Below, one piece after another: positions 62,768 through 64,000 of a stretch of DNA of 64,000 nucleotides (positions are counted from its first letter, which is position 1; each line of letters starts with the position of its first letter). Source of the DNA: Bryum argenteum (taxonomy: Eukaryota > Streptophyta > Bryopsida > Bryales > Bryaceae). Where the stretch lies: positions 496,001 through 560,000 of the forward strand of contig CM073326.1 in the NCBI GenBank assembly GCA_037043015.1. The letters are read 5' to 3'. Below the pieces are notes generated by a model. It worked only from the letters and a program-made list of their open reading frames with translations. It searched no databases and had not been told where the DNA came from. The position numbers and the translations under genes are program-made.

Positions 62768-64000
62768 ATGCTTTGCAAGTCAACTGTATCGTTTCTGGTA
62801 GGCAGTAGGCGGTACCTGTCCGAACACAAGGCTGTGGCCTACAAGGCATGTAGTTACTGGGCGGAAGCTGTGATACCGGAGTTCCTCACGTTTAGTTGGG
62901 ATGATATCCCAAACTCTAAAGCTGCCAACAGGGAGATATTGCCGCTACAGCGTTATGCAAAGAGCAATCTTATTCCCTCGGAGTTCATGGAAGGAGAGGA
63001 AGAGTACTTTAGCGACGACAACGAGGCAGACCCTGTGCAGGGCCAGTCGAACGACTTGATGGTGCCGGCGGAACACGAGTCGGATGACAAGTTCGGCGGT
63101 GGTGATCCTCAGATGGAGGACTCGGAAGCTACCGTGTCCAGGGGCGACTCCTCATCGCAACAATCGAGGCGGCTGAGATCCCAGATCCGCATGCCGACTA
63201 GAACGGACGATGAGGGGTACAAAATTCGCAGCATTGACGACAGATGGACTGACAACGAGAGCCCTGCACATTACCAGCACGCTTGTACGGTTGTCGAGTT
63301 GGGGGATTCACAGCGAAGGGAGGAGGAGCATGGAGAATACTCAGAGGATGTCATGGCTGACCCCTCGCTTTCTCTTCGGGACGACTACGGAATTGAGTCC
63401 CAAGAGCCAACTCCTCGGGAGCCACGCGTGGAGCAAGAAATAACATCCAATGTCCCAGTGCTGGACGCAACCACGGATGATCTGGAGGTGCTCGTGGAAC
63501 AACGGGATCCTGCTCGTACCGTCGATTCAATTGCAGAAGTCCTTCCTCCAGCAGTTCTTAAGTACATCAATACGTTGAAAGAGCGGCTCAAGGTGGCGGA
63601 GGAGAAGGCCGAGAAGCTCGCCTCACAAAGTGTGGACAGCCGCGGAACCGCGTCCGAGAGTGTCATTGATCTGGATGCCGTGGAGGAACCCTCGCTTGAG
63701 AGCAGGATTCAGCTGCGACATGAATTCCACGCTCACGGCAGGGAAGTTATCCTGGAGGAGATAAGTCGGGCTAAGATTTCCGAGAGCTCGTCTTCGGCAT
63801 CCAAGCCCGACGTCAAGCCGCAGGCCGATGTGATTGCGGCCACTCTAAAGAAACTAAGGGCACAGGAGGCCTCGAAGTACATCGAGGTCTACAGCACTCT
63901 CGACGGGGTGATAAAGAAACACGAAGATGAGAAGATTGACTTGAATAAGAGAATGGAGAACATGATGGAGAATATGAAGAAGCAAATGCAAGCGATGGTG
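62768..64000 (+). CDS. Gene B C-terminal exon, open at the window edge
   Basis: It starts MLCKSTVSFLVGSRRY right after the acceptor (TTTTACAG) and is open for 411 codons to the last base, so its end lies outside the window. Residues 1-60 complete the methyltransferase-like fold. Residues 75-130 are acidic. The last 60 residues (LKKLRAQEASKYIEVYS, RMENMMENMKKQMQ) form a coiled coil like that of gene A's last exon. No interruption is seen in this part. Confidence 0.6.
   Translation, partial: MLCKSTVSFLVGSRRYLSEHKAVAYKACSYWAEAVIPEFLTFSWDDIPNSKAANREILPLQRYAKSNLIPSEFMEGEEEYFSDDNEADPVQGQSNDLMVPAEHESDDKFGGGDPQMEDSEATVSRGDSSSQQSRRLRSQIRMPTRTDDEGYKIRSIDDRWTDNESPAHYQHACTVVELGDSQRREEEHGEYSEDVMADPSLSLRDDYGIESQEPTPREPRVEQEITSNVPVLDATTDDLEVLVEQRDPARTVDSIAEVLPPAVLKYINTLKERLKVAEEKAEKLASQSVDSRGTASESVIDLDAVEEPSLESRIQLRHEFHAHGREVILEEISRAKISESSSSASKPDVKPQADVIAATLKKLRAQEASKYIEVYSTLDGVIKKHEDEKIDLNKRMENMMENMKKQMQAMV

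Overview
The window is nuclear DNA of a eukaryote, most likely a land plant or close streptophyte relative. The evidence is short interstitial tracts of the plant-type telomere repeat (CCCTAAA), GT-AG introns, a plant-style hAT transposase with a DUF659-like region, and TATA-box promoters. The lineage cannot be fixed from sequence alone; a non-seed plant such as a bryophyte or lycophyte is my guess, because the DUF7869-like family is common there as far as I recall. No ordinary conserved housekeeping gene is visible. Almost everything is transposon-like genes, their degraded copies, or repeats. There is one 100-base assembly gap (52699-52798).

Region 1 (1-2.1 kb): a minisatellite built on ACACCGGTGT, then a CpG-dense GC-rich island, a TATA box and a short ORF. 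Region 2 (2.4-20.7 kb): a DUF7869-like transposase-like gene on the minus strand and, divergently on the plus strand, a large spliced gene ('gene A'). Gene A has a ParB/sulfiredoxin-like segment with motif INGQHS and a C-terminal half resembling a decayed beta-class DNA methyltransferase. An FCP1-type HAD phosphatase-like gene and a small two-exon ORF follow. About 49 copies of a 21-bp palindrome (arms TTTAGCTCGA and TCGAGCTAAA around one free base) occur here. I find them nowhere else in the window and only in predicted introns or non-coding flanks.

Region 3 (21.0-51.4 kb): four genes in mirror image. From the left: protein kinase (+), Tyr/Gly-rich repeat protein (-), RING protein (+), hAT tail (-). 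Then come a GC island at about 36.1-36.6 kb, hAT transposase (+), RING protein (-), Tyr/Gly-rich repeat protein (+) and kinase fragment (-). This looks like two diverged copies of one roughly 15-kb multi-gene hAT-type element facing each other. Each copy is damaged in different genes. The hAT, RING and repeat-protein genes share one promoter design: GC island, TATA box, then a CTCATTTTCC(C)TCAC-like block about 20 nt downstream. The RING and repeat proteins share an undescribed N-terminal domain (motifs CKKYVKM and KLWPR).

Region 4 (51.4-58.7 kb): a foldback element with inverted arms of about 600 bp interrupts the right kinase copy and holds the assembly gap. A CACTA-like terminus follows with GACATC/GATGTC repeats, then a second ACACCGGTGT repeat domain and a C-rich tract. 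Region 5 (58.7-64 kb, open at the edge): 'gene B', a diverged paralogue of gene A. Both compared intron positions are conserved. The same two introns carry a different palindrome (TGTTTCTGGGCGG joined to its reverse complement). The pairing of each ParB/methyltransferase-like gene with its own palindrome family in matching introns is the strongest candidate for an undescribed system here.
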